From Nitrospirota bacterium (GTDB lineage: Bacteria > Nitrospirota > Nitrospiria > Nitrospirales > UBA8639), in contig JAOTTP010000017.1 of assembly GCA_029864405.1 (NCBI GenBank), positions 1 through 45,229 on the forward strand: a DNA stretch of 45,229 bases, read 5' to 3'. The notes below the pieces were generated by a model that worked only from the letters and a program-made list of their open reading frames with translations, searched no databases and was not told where the DNA came from. A program made the translations under genes and the position numbers. Shown here in pieces: positions 10,165 to 19,503 of this stretch. Positions within the stretch are counted from its first letter, which is position 1. Every line of letters starts with the position of its first letter.

Positions 10165-10566
10165 CTACGAGAGTGAGGAACGACCAACGATCTGGCGAAG
10201 CCAAGCCAACCATGTTTTCCTTGTTTCGAGAGGAGCCTCGGGATCCGGATACTCCACCCACAGCTCCTGATTCCCAAGATACTGCTCACCAATAAAGATG
10301 TGTTGGGTTCGTAATTGCCGATAGCCTCTATCATGCAACACGTGAATGAGACCTTGCAGGACCTGGTTTTCGGTGGGAACTGGGTCGACATCTATCTGAA
10401 GCGATTCATAGCGGAGCCTGGCCTGAAATCCTCCATCACGGGGAATGACATGGATTTGCCGACTAAACCCACGGTCACGGTCATCCAACCCGGCAACGTG
10501 ATAGATAAGGACGTGAGGAGATGGGGAACTCATACGCGTATGATCTATCATACCTCCGTTCGTCAT
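10165..10566 (-). CDS. Hypothetical protein, 133 residues
   Basis: I do not recognise a family. The protein is soluble-looking, with no signal peptide or membrane segment. A central part resembles an alternating strand/helix fold (HVLIYHVAGLDDRDRGFSRQ, then LRYESLQIDVDPVP and QHIFIGEQYLGNQELWVEY). Its codon use and residue mix look coding, and no frame on the other strand is better. The start is unsure: ATGs at 10566, 10551 and 10533 are all in frame and none has a well-spaced ribosome site. It is convergent with the HD-GYP gene ending at 10096, with no visible terminator in the 68 nt between, and stands alone on its strand. Confidence 0.6.
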   Translation of the reverse strand: MTNGGMIDHTRMSSPSPHVLIYHVAGLDDRDRGFSRQIHVIPRDGGFQARLRYESLQIDVDPVPTENQVLQGLIHVLHDRGYRQLRTQHIFIGEQYLGNQELWVEYPDPEAPLETRKTWLAWLRQIVGRSSLS

Positions 10567-10829
10567 CTTCGCATAAGAGGAAAAAGGCCGTCGAGCCTAT
10601 GGAGCCATTTCCGGACCTTGTGGTTCTCATACAGATTCTCCTCAGGCCAAAGCATGTCTCACTCCAACATGAAGCTCTCTTGACGGACGGCATAGGCCAT
10701 CAATTTCTCCTGATTCCTCTTGCCCGCGCTGACGCACTTTTCGTATCGTAGTACCCAGGCATTTTGAGGGAATGCTATGGAATATTTCGTGTTGTGTCCC
10801 CAACTTTTTATGTATACCATTGTCACCCC

Positions 10830-12551
10830 ATGCCAAATCCGCTGACCCTACAAAGCACGATTGAAGGTCCTCAAAAAAACCGTGGGCAAATTCTCGGGCT
10901 CGCCCTGCTTGTCGCCACCGTCGTGTTCGTCGTGGACCTCTTCCTCCCACTAGGAGTTGCCGAAGCGGTCCCCTATGTCGCCGTGGTGTTAATTGCCCTT
11001 CGATCCCCAGAAAAAAATGACTCGTTGCGTCTCGCCAGCTTGTGTACGGTCTTAACAATCGTGGGTTACAGTTTATCTCCAGCCGGGACGGAACCTTGGA
11101 TCGGCATCACCAATCGCTCCATTGCCCTATTCGCCATTTGGTCCACAGCCCTATTAGCCATGCAGGTGAGAGAGGCTGATGCGGCAACTCGCGATCAGAG
11201 TTCCATGTTGACCGGCATTTTGTCGAATATGCCGGCCGTGGCATTTCGAATCGATCAAGACGGCATCATGCATGAGTCCATCGGTCGCGGCCTGACTCGC
11301 TTCGGGTTAAAAGATTTTACGGCCATTGGACGTATTCCCCTGGAACCCCCCGATCAGATCAAGAGCCAAGTCAAGGACGGAACTGTCGCCAATTCGGTCT
11401 TCTACGAGAGCAAGGGGATATTGCAGGGAAAACCCTGGTGGTTTTTGAATTGCCTGTGCAAATTGAAAGGCGACCAACAGGGCCTCATTGGGTTTGGTAT
11501 TGATATCACGGAACGGAAACGAGCAGAACGACGCCTGGCCCTACACGATGCGGTCGCAGACATCCTGACCACCGCGTCTGATATTACAGATGCCTACCCC
11601 CAAATTCTCAAAGCCATTTGCGACACGCTGGGATGGAAAGTGGGTATCCTCTGGCGAATGGATTATCAACGCCAAGCATTGGGAGCCACCGCCATTTGGC
11701 CATCGGACTCCCCACAGGCCCAAGCAATGTCATCACCCACCTCCGGTTGGGCGCTCACACCTGATGTAGGGCTGGCCGGGCAGGTGTGGGATATTCGCAA
11801 ATCGATCTGGATCAAAGACCTCGCTGACTACCCCAAAGACCCTCGAAACCAGACGGCTCTGGAAGTGGGGCTTCACGCCGGATTCGGAATTCCCATTTGT
11901 TTAGCTGGGAATACCAGAGCGGTTCTCGAGTTTTTCGCTCCATTTCCTGAAGAAGTCGATGAGATGTTGCTTCAAAGGCTTTCACATATCGGGTTTCAAA
12001 TTGGCCAGTTTATCGAACGGGAACATAAAGAACGTCGTTTGGCCACCCATCACAGTTTAACCAATGTTCTTGCGGAGTCACCGGGCTTAACACAGGCTGC
12101 TTCCCTTATCCTGGAAGCCATTGGTGAAAATTTAGGATGGGATCTTGGAGCTATTTGGACACTGGACTCCTCGCAACAGGTCTTGCGTTGCCTCAATGTC
12201 TGGCATTCCCCTCACTTAAACCTGCATGCCTTTCAGCAGGAATCCCAAGCTATAACGTTTGCACGAGGAGTGGGATTACCCGGTCGGGTCTGGAAAAGCG
12301 GCGAACCGTCCTGGATAACCGATGTGGTGTCCGACCCGAATTTTCCGCGCGCTGACGCTGCCGCACAAGAAGGCCTCCATTCCGGATTTGCGTTTCCCAT
12401 TAAATCTGGCTCCAACATTGTTGGCGTCATGGAATTCTTCCACCGGGATATTCAAAAGCCTGACAAAGAACTCTTGGCCATGTTTGCATCTATTGGTCTT
12501 CAAATTGGCCAATTTATTCAGCGGACCGCCAAGCCTTCTCCCGATGGATAG
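10830..12551 (+). CDS. Membrane PAS-GAF-GAF sensor protein without output domain
   Basis: 573 residues. Three or four hydrophobic helices fill about 20-105 (GLALLVATVVFVVDLFLPLG, YVAVVLIALR, LFAIWSTALLAM). A PAS domain follows (about 125-235; SNMPAVAFRIDQDG, ending GFGIDITERKRAE), then two GAF domains (about 245-400 and 410-565) with matching closing motifs (LSHIGFQIGQFIEREH, then FASIGLQIGQFIQRTA). The protein stops right after GAF2, so it has no kinase, GGDEF or HTH output. GAF-GAF arrays of this type usually sit N-terminal to a transmitter, so this may be a sensor acting through a partner, or a shortened kinase. ATG 10830 is preferred over ATG 10764, which would add a 22-residue leader unlike the family. 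The sulP1 gene follows after 148 nt. Confidence 0.82.
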   Translation: MPNPLTLQSTIEGPQKNRGQILGLALLVATVVFVVDLFLPLGVAEAVPYVAVVLIALRSPEKNDSLRLASLCTVLTIVGYSLSPAGTEPWIGITNRSIALFAIWSTALLAMQVREADAATRDQSSMLTGILSNMPAVAFRIDQDGIMHESIGRGLTRFGLKDFTAIGRIPLEPPDQIKSQVKDGTVANSVFYESKGILQGKPWWFLNCLCKLKGDQQGLIGFGIDITERKRAERRLALHDAVADILTTASDITDAYPQILKAICDTLGWKVGILWRMDYQRQALGATAIWPSDSPQAQAMSSPTSGWALTPDVGLAGQVWDIRKSIWIKDLADYPKDPRNQTALEVGLHAGFGIPICLAGNTRAVLEFFAPFPEEVDEMLLQRLSHIGFQIGQFIEREHKERRLATHHSLTNVLAESPGLTQAASLILEAIGENLGWDLGAIWTLDSSQQVLRCLNVWHSPHLNLHAFQQESQAITFARGVGLPGRVWKSGEPSWITDVVSDPNFPRADAAAQEGLHSGFAFPIKSGSNIVGVMEFFHRDIQKPDKELLAMFASIGLQIGQFIQRTAKPSPDG

Positions 12552-12699
12552 TTGAAGCCCCGTGAGTCATTTTCCGGCCCGATTCATTTGTACCCATTGA
12601 CATGAATTTGTCCATTCTTTTCCTCGAAGCCTATTTGACCCATCATCGAACGCAACTGTTTCGCTCCTAGATGAAAACAATATAAACGCGAGTCATCCA

Positions 12700-14391
12700 A
12701 TGCTTTCATGGGTTCATGGCCTTCATTTCAATAATATACGGGGAGACCTCTATGGCGGATTAGTGTCGGCAGTCGTGGCCTTACCGCTGGCCTTGGCCTT
12801 TGGAGTGACATCCGGGCTTGGGGCCATCGCGGGTCTGTATGGAGCAATTTTCGTGGGGTTTTTTGCAGCCCTCTTGGGCGGTACTCCTGCACAGGCCTCG
12901 GGACCGACCGGTCCGATGACCGTCGTCATGGCCGGGATTATATTGAAATTTCAAGACGAACCGGCTTTGGCCTTTACCGCCGTCATCTTGGGGGGAGGAT
13001 TTCAACTTTTATTCGGACTGCTGGGCTTTGGACGCTATATCACCTTGGTGCCATATCCAGTGATCTCAGGATTCATGAGCGGCATTGGAGGAATTATCCT
13101 CATTCTTCAAGTTGCGCCCTTTCTAGGATTGGAAGCGAAGTCCAAAGTCATGGCCAACCTCCTGGCGATGCCTGAGCACCTCGCATCTTTTTCTCCCTCC
13201 GCCGTGTTGATTGGTTCTCTTACGTTGGCCATTGTGTATCTCACTCCCGCCTCTATCGGCAAACGTCTTCCTCCGGTGTTGTTGGCTCTCATCGTCGGAA
13301 CGATTGCGGCTAATGTCTTTTTTCCCGCTCTTCCCATTATCGGAGAAGTCCCTACTGGATTCCCCACACCTATTTGGCCAACGATGCACACCAATGCGCT
13401 CTTGCTCATGGTGGAATCCGCTCTGGTGCTGGCTTTGCTAGGAACGATTGACAGTCTACTCACCTCTCTCGTGTGCGACAATATGACACGGACTCAACAT
13501 GATTCCAACCGCGAATTGATGGGGCAAGGCATCGGAAATATGATAGCCGGGTTCTTCGGAGGCATTCCTGGGGCAGGAGCTACCATGCGATCCGTGGCAA
13601 ACATTCGGACCGGAGGCCGAACCCCTCTTTCGGGCATGTTCATGGCGGTCGTCCTCCTAGGCACCTTACTTGGCCTGGGACCCCTGGCGGAAAAAATTCC
13701 CCTCGCGGTTTTGGCCGGGCTCCTTATCAAGGTTGGCTTCGACATTATCGATTGGCGCTTTTTAAAACATATGGTGCAAACCCCACGGACGGAAGTCCTG
13801 GTCATGGTCGTCGTGTTATTAGTGACCGTCCTGGTCGATTTGATTACTGCTGTGGGGATTGGGGTTGTTCTCGCCAGTGTCATGTTTGTGAAGCGGATGG
13901 CAGATCTGGAACTTGACAGCTTGACCATCATCACAGGATCAGCAACAGAAGCACCATTATTACTTGAAGAACAACGCATCTTAGAGCGTAATAAAGACCG
14001 GCTCGTGATGATCCATGTGAATGGGCCGATGAGTTTCGGCTCGGCTAAGGACATGGTCCGCCGGCTTGAATCTGTGAAGGGTTTCAATACCTTTTCCAGC
14101 GTGGTTCTTGATCTCACATCGGTCCCCACCATCGATGGAACCGCTGCGTTAGCGATCGAAGACATGCTGGCGATGGTGAAAAACTATCACCAGCATGTCT
14201 TTTTCGTGGGGATGCGTCCGGGAGTGGCTCGTGTCCTCAAAGGACTCGGAGTGCTCGATCAGGTACGACCTGAACATCGATACGCCATTCGGTTAGATGC
14301 GTTGCGCCACGCAGCTCATGTAGGCGGCTCCACCCATCCTTTCGATGTCCCTCCCAGAGAAGTCGTACCTGAACACCCAAAACCCCCATGA
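12700..14391 (+). CDS. SulP-family anion transporter with STAS domain (candidate bicarbonate transporter), copy 1
   Basis: 563 residues. The SulP transport domain (about 10-400) begins with GDLYGGLVSAVVALPLALAF and has the anion-site signature QASGPTGPMTVVMAG; a cytoplasmic STAS domain (about 425-540) contains FSSVVLDLTSVPTIDGTAAL. SulP proteins carry sulfate, bicarbonate or other anions; BicA in cyanobacteria is a Na+/bicarbonate symporter of this fold. The next gene encodes a Na+/H+ antiporter (nhaB1, 200 nt on), and the same pair recurs at 40025-43503, so Na+-coupled bicarbonate uptake is my favoured role, though sulfate cannot be excluded. The ribosome site is weak. A TTGACA-like element occurs at about 12597, but no good -10 partner is seen. 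Confidence 0.9.
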   Translation: MLSWVHGLHFNNIRGDLYGGLVSAVVALPLALAFGVTSGLGAIAGLYGAIFVGFFAALLGGTPAQASGPTGPMTVVMAGIILKFQDEPALAFTAVILGGGFQLLFGLLGFGRYITLVPYPVISGFMSGIGGIILILQVAPFLGLEAKSKVMANLLAMPEHLASFSPSAVLIGSLTLAIVYLTPASIGKRLPPVLLALIVGTIAANVFFPALPIIGEVPTGFPTPIWPTMHTNALLLMVESALVLALLGTIDSLLTSLVCDNMTRTQHDSNRELMGQGIGNMIAGFFGGIPGAGATMRSVANIRTGGRTPLSGMFMAVVLLGTLLGLGPLAEKIPLAVLAGLLIKVGFDIIDWRFLKHMVQTPRTEVLVMVVVLLVTVLVDLITAVGIGVVLASVMFVKRMADLELDSLTIITGSATEAPLLLEEQRILERNKDRLVMIHVNGPMSFGSAKDMVRRLESVKGFNTFSSVVLDLTSVPTIDGTAALAIEDMLAMVKNYHQHVFFVGMRPGVARVLKGLGVLDQVRPEHRYAIRLDALRHAAHVGGSTHPFDVPPREVVPEHPKPP

Positions 14392-14591
14392 GGAATGTTT
14401 CTTGACAATGGCCCCTTCCCTGTTCCTAAAAGAGCATTCATTGTGTATGCTGAGCAACTCCTCACTTCACTCATTCTGGCAAAGGCCCGGATACAAGAGA
14501 GATCACCAATCAACGTATTGACCATATTGATATTGGTTAAATCAGGCAGACTCCATCTGGTACTCCCAGTCCGAAAGGTCACCTAACGGCT

Positions 14592-16184
14592 ATGAAGACG
14601 ACTGTTCCTCAGGCGCTCATACAGAATTTTCTGAACCACACTCCAACCTGGTACAAGCTGACCATTCTGGGATTCTTAATTCTCAATCCCATCTTATTGA
14701 TGACCATTGGTTCCTTTTATACCGGGTGGGTTCTCATCCTGGAATTTATTTTCACGTTGGCCATGGCACTCAAAAGTTATCCACTGCAACCGGGTGGCTT
14801 GCTCGCCCTCGAAGCCGTCTTACTGGGGATGACGACTCCGGCCACGGTCTACCATGAAGCGCTCAATAACTTTCAAGTGATCCTATTGTTGATTTTTATG
14901 GTGGCCGGGATCTATTTCATGAAAGATTTGCTGTTGTTTCTGTTTACAAAAATTCTCTTGGGCGTCCGTTCAAAAATTTTGTTGGCACTCTTGTTTTCCC
15001 TCATGGGTGCCTTCCTCTCGGCATTCCTCGATGCATTGACGGTCACTGCGGTCATCATTGCCGTCGCATTGGGTTTCTATAACATTTACCATCGGGTGGC
15101 GTCGGGCAAGCCTTCTCATTCCTCCCATGATTCCACGAGCGACCAGGACATCGCCTCGCTTCACCGCGAAGATTTAGACAATTTCCGAGGATTCCTTCGA
15201 AATTTATTAATGCACGGAGCGGTTGGAACGGCATTAGGGGGGGTCTGTACTCTCGTGGGAGAACCCCAAAATTTATTGATTGCGGACAAAGCGGGCTGGG
15301 AATTTATGGAGTTCTTTTTCCGCATGGCGCCTGTCACACTTCCGGTCTTTGCCATGGGATTAACCACCTGTCTGATCGTCGAGAAAATGCGATGGTTTGA
15401 TTATGGGTTTCAACTCTCGGATCCCGTTCGCCACATCTTGGTGGAGTTCGAAACCGAACAACAGAAACGACGAGATTCCGGGGACACGGCGAGGCTGATC
15501 ATTCAAGCCATTGCGGGGATTTGGCTGATTTTTGCTTTGGCCTTTCACCTGGCCGAGGTCGGAATCATCGGACTGACGGTGATTGTGTTTATTACCGCCT
15601 TTAACGGGATCATCGAAGAGCATCAACTTGGAGAGGCTTTCAAGGAAGCACTTCCCTTTACAGCCCTCCTTGTCGTCTTTTTTGCCATCGTGGCCGTCAT
15701 CCAGGACCAGAACCTGTTTTCGGGCATCATTGGATATGGATTAAGTTTAGAAGGATCGCATCAAATCGGCATGTTTTATCTGGCCAATGGCATTCTCTCG
15801 GCCATCAGCGACAATGTCTTTGTTGCGACAGTCTATATTCAGGAAGTACTTCGTGCCTTCCAGGCAGGCACCATTACCCGTGACCAATTTGACCTGTTGG
15901 CCGTTGCCATCAACACCGGCACCAATATCCCCAGTGTGGCGACGCCAAACGGACAAGCCGCATTTTTATTTTTATTGACTTCCTCTCTGGCTCCGGTTAT
16001 CCGCTTATCCTATGGGAAAATGGTGTGGATGGCGCTTCCCTATGCGCTGACCATGGCGAGTGTGGGGCTATTGGCTGTATATTTTTTCTTAGATCCGGCG
16101 ACCGCGTATCTCTACGACACCGGACTCATTCACCACCATAGCCTGAGTACCTCCGGGAGTCCCACCGGACCATCAGCGCATTAA
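14592..16184 (+). CDS. nhaB: Na+/H+ antiporter NhaB, copy 1
   Basis: 530 residues, close to the 513 of E. coli NhaB, and recognisable along its length: [92 protein letters not shown] and [19 protein letters not shown]. The inner-membrane protein expels Na+ in exchange for H+. It lies 200 nt after sulP1 on the same strand, in a gap with no clear promoter or terminator. It is very close in sequence to the second copy at 40025-41650, with long identical runs in the C-terminal half. Beside a putative Na+/bicarbonate symporter it would restore the Na+ gradient (inference). Confidence 0.93.
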   Translation: MKTTVPQALIQNFLNHTPTWYKLTILGFLILNPILLMTIGSFYTGWVLILEFIFTLAMALKSYPLQPGGLLALEAVLLGMTTPATVYHEALNNFQVILLLIFMVAGIYFMKDLLLFLFTKILLGVRSKILLALLFSLMGAFLSAFLDALTVTAVIIAVALGFYNIYHRVASGKPSHSSHDSTSDQDIASLHREDLDNFRGFLRNLLMHGAVGTALGGVCTLVGEPQNLLIADKAGWEFMEFFFRMAPVTLPVFAMGLTTCLIVEKMRWFDYGFQLSDPVRHILVEFETEQQKRRDSGDTARLIIQAIAGIWLIFALAFHLAEVGIIGLTVIVFITAFNGIIEEHQLGEAFKEALPFTALLVVFFAIVAVIQDQNLFSGIIGYGLSLEGSHQIGMFYLANGILSAISDNVFVATVYIQEVLRAFQAGTITRDQFDLLAVAINTGTNIPSVATPNGQAAFLFLLTSSLAPVIRLSYGKMVWMALPYALTMASVGLLAVYFFLDPATAYLYDTGLIHHHSLSTSGSPTGPSAH

Positions 16185-16337
16185 TTGTTGGAAAGACCCC
16201 TTAGTGGCAGGAAGGCACAAAACGACACTCCTGCAGCAAGCCTGACTGACTGCTCGATGCAGGAGAGAAAGAGAAATGCGATCGATCAGAAACCCTTTTT
16301 CTGAATCCCTGTCGTTTGCTGTGGTTCCTGTCTTGTA

Positions 16338-17396
16338 TTACGGGGCGAGTGTCGCAACGGTTTCATTGTCCTGCATCACTCGTTCCGGATAGAGGACAAT
16401 TTCCACACGACGATTTTGGGCTCTTCCCTCCTCGGTCTCATTGGTCATCACCGGTCGCTTATCGGCATAGCCCGTCGCTGAAAATTGCTTTGGATCCATT
16501 CCGGTTTGCTCAATCAGATACCGCAACACCGTGGTGGCGCGTGCGGTTGAAAGTTCCCAATTCGTGGGATACTGTTTTTGCAGTTGCCCATAAATGCGAT
16601 GGTTGTCCGTGTGGCCTTCCACTTGGATATTTTTCCCTGGCAAGGTGGCTAACACCTGACCCACCTGTTTCATGATCTTGAGCCCGAGAGGAGTCAAATC
16701 CGCCTCACCGGATTCAAACAGGACTTGTCCCAGCATGGTCAGCACCAATCGATCATGGTGTTGAGTCACCACCAGACTTTTGCCAAATTTGTCCTCTAGT
16801 GCTTTGGTAATGCGATCGATCTCTTCTCCAACGGTGAGCACTTCATACTTGACCTTCGCCAGTTGCGCTTCCTGAACTTCACGAGCTTTTCGGACCAATT
16901 CCAATTCATGCTTTAACCGCTCCACTTCTTTGAGTCTGGCTTCCAGAGCCGAGAGGTCTTTCCCCAACAGACTATTCTGTTCACGAAGGTAAGCCATCTG
17001 GGCGATTTGTCCATCTAAACCCGACCTGACTTTTGTGAGGGCAGCTGCCAAATCATGAAAATCCGCCGGCTCCCCCCCAAAAAGAGGATCGGTCAGAGAA
17101 GCGGCTCCTGACGTGTTATCTAGTTTCCGGATTTGCGTATACAGCGCTTGGACTTCCTGCTGAACCGCTGCTAATTGTTCTTCCTTGATTTGGTCTTGCA
17201 CCTCAACGGTATGTTCGAGGGCCGACTTGGTTTCTTGAAGCTGAGTGACTTCCTGCTGCAACCGCTCAAGTTCTGCTGTGGTGAACTCTTGGCTCTCTTC
17301 GTATTCTTGAAGAGCACGTTCATGTGATTGCTGACTCACACACCCGACCACAACCGTACACGCCACTACCACAAGTAAAGTATTGACCAGTTTCAT
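16338..17396 (-). CDS. OmpA-family lipoprotein with long coiled coil
   Basis: 352 residues. A lipoprotein signal peptide (MKLVNTLLVVVACTVVVGC) ends in a lipobox with Cys19, so the protein should be lipid-anchored. A long coiled coil rich in Glu, Gln and Leu covers about 25-200. The C-terminal OmpA-like peptidoglycan-binding domain (about 225-340) has LFESGEADLTPLG, VEGHTDNHRI, LSTARATTVLRYL and AQNRRVEIVL, including the Asp and Arg that bind diaminopimelate. The start at 17396 is supported by AAGGAG 9 nt upstream and by the signal peptide; a longer frame from 17432 would bury it. Its likely role is tethering the envelope to the cell wall. It is convergent with nhaB1 and separated by about 465 nt from the nuoM-like gene upstream. 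Confidence 0.9.
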   Translation of the reverse strand: MKLVNTLLVVVACTVVVGCVSQQSHERALQEYEESQEFTTAELERLQQEVTQLQETKSALEHTVEVQDQIKEEQLAAVQQEVQALYTQIRKLDNTSGAASLTDPLFGGEPADFHDLAAALTKVRSGLDGQIAQMAYLREQNSLLGKDLSALEARLKEVERLKHELELVRKAREVQEAQLAKVKYEVLTVGEEIDRITKALEDKFGKSLVVTQHHDRLVLTMLGQVLFESGEADLTPLGLKIMKQVGQVLATLPGKNIQVEGHTDNHRIYGQLQKQYPTNWELSTARATTVLRYLIEQTGMDPKQFSATGYADKRPVMTNETEEGRAQNRRVEIVLYPERVMQDNETVATLAP

Positions 17397-17860
17397 GGTG
17401 CATGCTCCTTCACGTTCACCGCCTCTCCTCACCCCAGGTTCTCTGCCATCAATGACGCCTGAGGATTCAAGACTGATTTGTAACTTTGGGCCTGCATTGT
17501 TTCAATCTACTCTGCTGAATACCATCTTCACCTTCGAAGAGAGCAGAGAAGATTATTCTCGGCATTCTTGATAGGACACTTGAGAAAACCAGCAAGAACA
17601 CGGGAAAAATCGCTTGAAGAAGTCAGAATGGCCTCTCAATATTTCCCAACGACCACAACTGACGCCGTTTCAATTCACTGAAGATGAATGCGGAAAGATG
17701 ATGGGAAAAAGGAGAAGCGAAGGGGTCGATTGGGGGGGAGAAGTTTGACTGTCGTCTTGCGTGCTCACCCACCGGGACCATGCTGTCCCGACATAGGCTC
17801 TTCTGGATGTATCGTCTTCGTCTTGAGCACTTCGATTGTCCCGAAGACTGGCCTCGTCCG
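17397..17860. other. Intergenic region upstream of the OmpA-type gene
   Basis: 464 nt between the nuoM-like stop and the OmpA-type start, both on the - strand, so it should hold the end of the antiporter operon and the promoter of the lipoprotein gene. A short inverted repeat CGGGAC/GTCCCG with a 6-nt loop lies at about 17773-17790, and CTTCG/CGAAG nearby at about 17829-17845. Neither is followed by a U-run on the - strand. I see no gene and no convincing promoter. Confidence 0.5.
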
Positions 17861-19369
17861 TTATCGAATCGCCACCTCGTGGAGCATTCCCACCTGGTAT
17901 TGGGCCATATGTTGAACCAGGTGCGTGACGCTGGAATCCATCATTTCCATGAGCGGAGACGGATACAAGCCGATCCCCAAGACTAGAACCGCAAGAGGGA
18001 TCACCGTGGCCAACTCTCGTATACTCAAATCCGGGAGTTGTGAGATGGTGGGATTTTTGGGTTGACCCAACACCACCCGTTGGAGCATCCAGAGCATATA
18101 CGCCGCAGCGAGGACAATGCCCCCCATGGACAACAGCACCATCACATAGCTTTTAAAGGATGTTCCGACCAAGACCAAAAATTCTCCGATAAAATTACAT
18201 GTACCAGGCAATCCAAAGGATGCCACTGAAAACAGACAAAAAAGCGCCACAAATCGAGGCATCGATTTTTGCAATCCTCCATAATCGTGAATCGACCGGG
18301 TATGAGTTCGATCATACAATTGCCCGACAGCCAAAAAGAGGGCTCCTGTGGTAATCCCATGGTTCACCATCTGCAAGATGGCTCCTTGAATACCATGGTT
18401 ATTGAACACGAAAATTCCCAATGTCACAAATCCCATATGCGAAATGGACGAATACGCCACCAGCTTTTTCAGATCCGACTGGGCCAAGGCCATATACCCC
18501 CCATACACAATACCCGCCACGGACAACCATAAGATATACGGGGCAAAGGTCACTGAGGCCTCAGGAAACATGGGCAAACAAAATCGTAAAAATCCATACC
18601 CACCCATTTTTAAGAGCACCCCTGCCAAAAGAACGCTTCCGGCAGTGGGGGCTTCGGAATGGGCATCCGGCAGCCATGTGTGAAACGGTAACATGGGTAA
18701 CTTAATAGCAAAGGCTAAAAAGAAAGCCAGAAATATCCAAAACTGGGCGTCGGGGGAATAGGTTTTCTCGGCCAAGGCCAAAATATCGAACGTCCGCCCC
18801 CCTTCGACATACAACCCGAGTATCGCTAAGAGTAAAATCAGGCTTCCTGACAAGCTGTACAAGACGAATTTGATGCCGGCCGCAATTCGTTGGGGGCCAC
18901 CCCACAAAATGATCATGAAATACATGGGAATCATCGTGACTTCCCACAACATGAAAAACAAAAACAGGTCAAGGGCGGTGAACACCACAATCATGGCCCC
19001 TTCGACCAAAAGAATCATCGCCATAAAGGAGCGTACACGTGTCGTAATGGATTTCCAGGAGCAGAGTACGCAAAAGGGACAGAGCAGCGTCGTGAGCAAA
19101 ACCAGGAGAAGACTAATCCCATCCACCCCGACTGCATATTGAATATTGAAGGTCGGCATCCATGCCATCCGCTCCACAAATTGCATGCCTTGCGTGGAAA
19201 AATCAAATTCTTTCAACAGCACCAATGAGAGAGCACCAGCCCCCAGCGTACACCCGAGAGCCACACGCCGAATCCATTCCTGATCCTGAATACAGGCAAT
19301 GATCGCAATACCCAAAAACGGAATGACAATCATGACACTCAAGAGATGTTCAGTGAAAATCGTGTTCAT
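17861..19369 (-). CDS. NuoM-like proton/cation-translocating subunit
   Basis: 502 residues, a 14-helix antiporter-like subunit of the NuoM/MrpD family. Key charges are visible: Glu of FFMLWEVTMIPMYFMI in TM5, Lys of AFAIKLPMLPFHTWLPDAHS in TM7, a Lys-containing TM8 (VLLKMGGYGFLRF) and the LKKLVAYSSISHMG loop. It closes the cluster, 134 nt after the nuoL-like gene. Because the locus encodes no NuoB/C/D/E/F/G/H/I, it is not an ordinary NADH dehydrogenase operon. The protein more likely forms part of a membrane arm with the NuoL-like and Mnh proteins and DabA (inference). NuoM-type identity is clearer than MrpD-type. Confidence 0.9.
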   Translation of the reverse strand: MNTIFTEHLLSVMIVIPFLGIAIIACIQDQEWIRRVALGCTLGAGALSLVLLKEFDFSTQGMQFVERMAWMPTFNIQYAVGVDGISLLLVLLTTLLCPFCVLCSWKSITTRVRSFMAMILLVEGAMIVVFTALDLFLFFMLWEVTMIPMYFMIILWGGPQRIAAGIKFVLYSLSGSLILLLAILGLYVEGGRTFDILALAEKTYSPDAQFWIFLAFFLAFAIKLPMLPFHTWLPDAHSEAPTAGSVLLAGVLLKMGGYGFLRFCLPMFPEASVTFAPYILWLSVAGIVYGGYMALAQSDLKKLVAYSSISHMGFVTLGIFVFNNHGIQGAILQMVNHGITTGALFLAVGQLYDRTHTRSIHDYGGLQKSMPRFVALFCLFSVASFGLPGTCNFIGEFLVLVGTSFKSYVMVLLSMGGIVLAAAYMLWMLQRVVLGQPKNPTISQLPDLSIRELATVIPLAVLVLGIGLYPSPLMEMMDSSVTHLVQHMAQYQVGMLHEVAIR

Positions 19370-19503
19370 AGCCTTCCCTTCATGACATGCCGATCATGAC
19401 ACCACCAAGGCATGAAAGACGCCCTTTTGTTTTTGACATTTAGTGTCATTGAATTTCAGTGCTGTGCTCCTTGTCCCCAGATCTCTGACAAGCTACCTGC
19501 GGA

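Noticed and set aside
10642-11058. 138-codon frame on the - strand upstream of the GAF sensor
   Set aside because: Its right half is antisense to the sensor gene; composition is Arg/Gly-rich and no family is recognised.
13494-14165. 223-codon frame opposite sulP1
   Set aside because: It is antisense to a clear SulP gene and rich in Arg, Thr and Ser as expected of a shadow frame; no independent signal.
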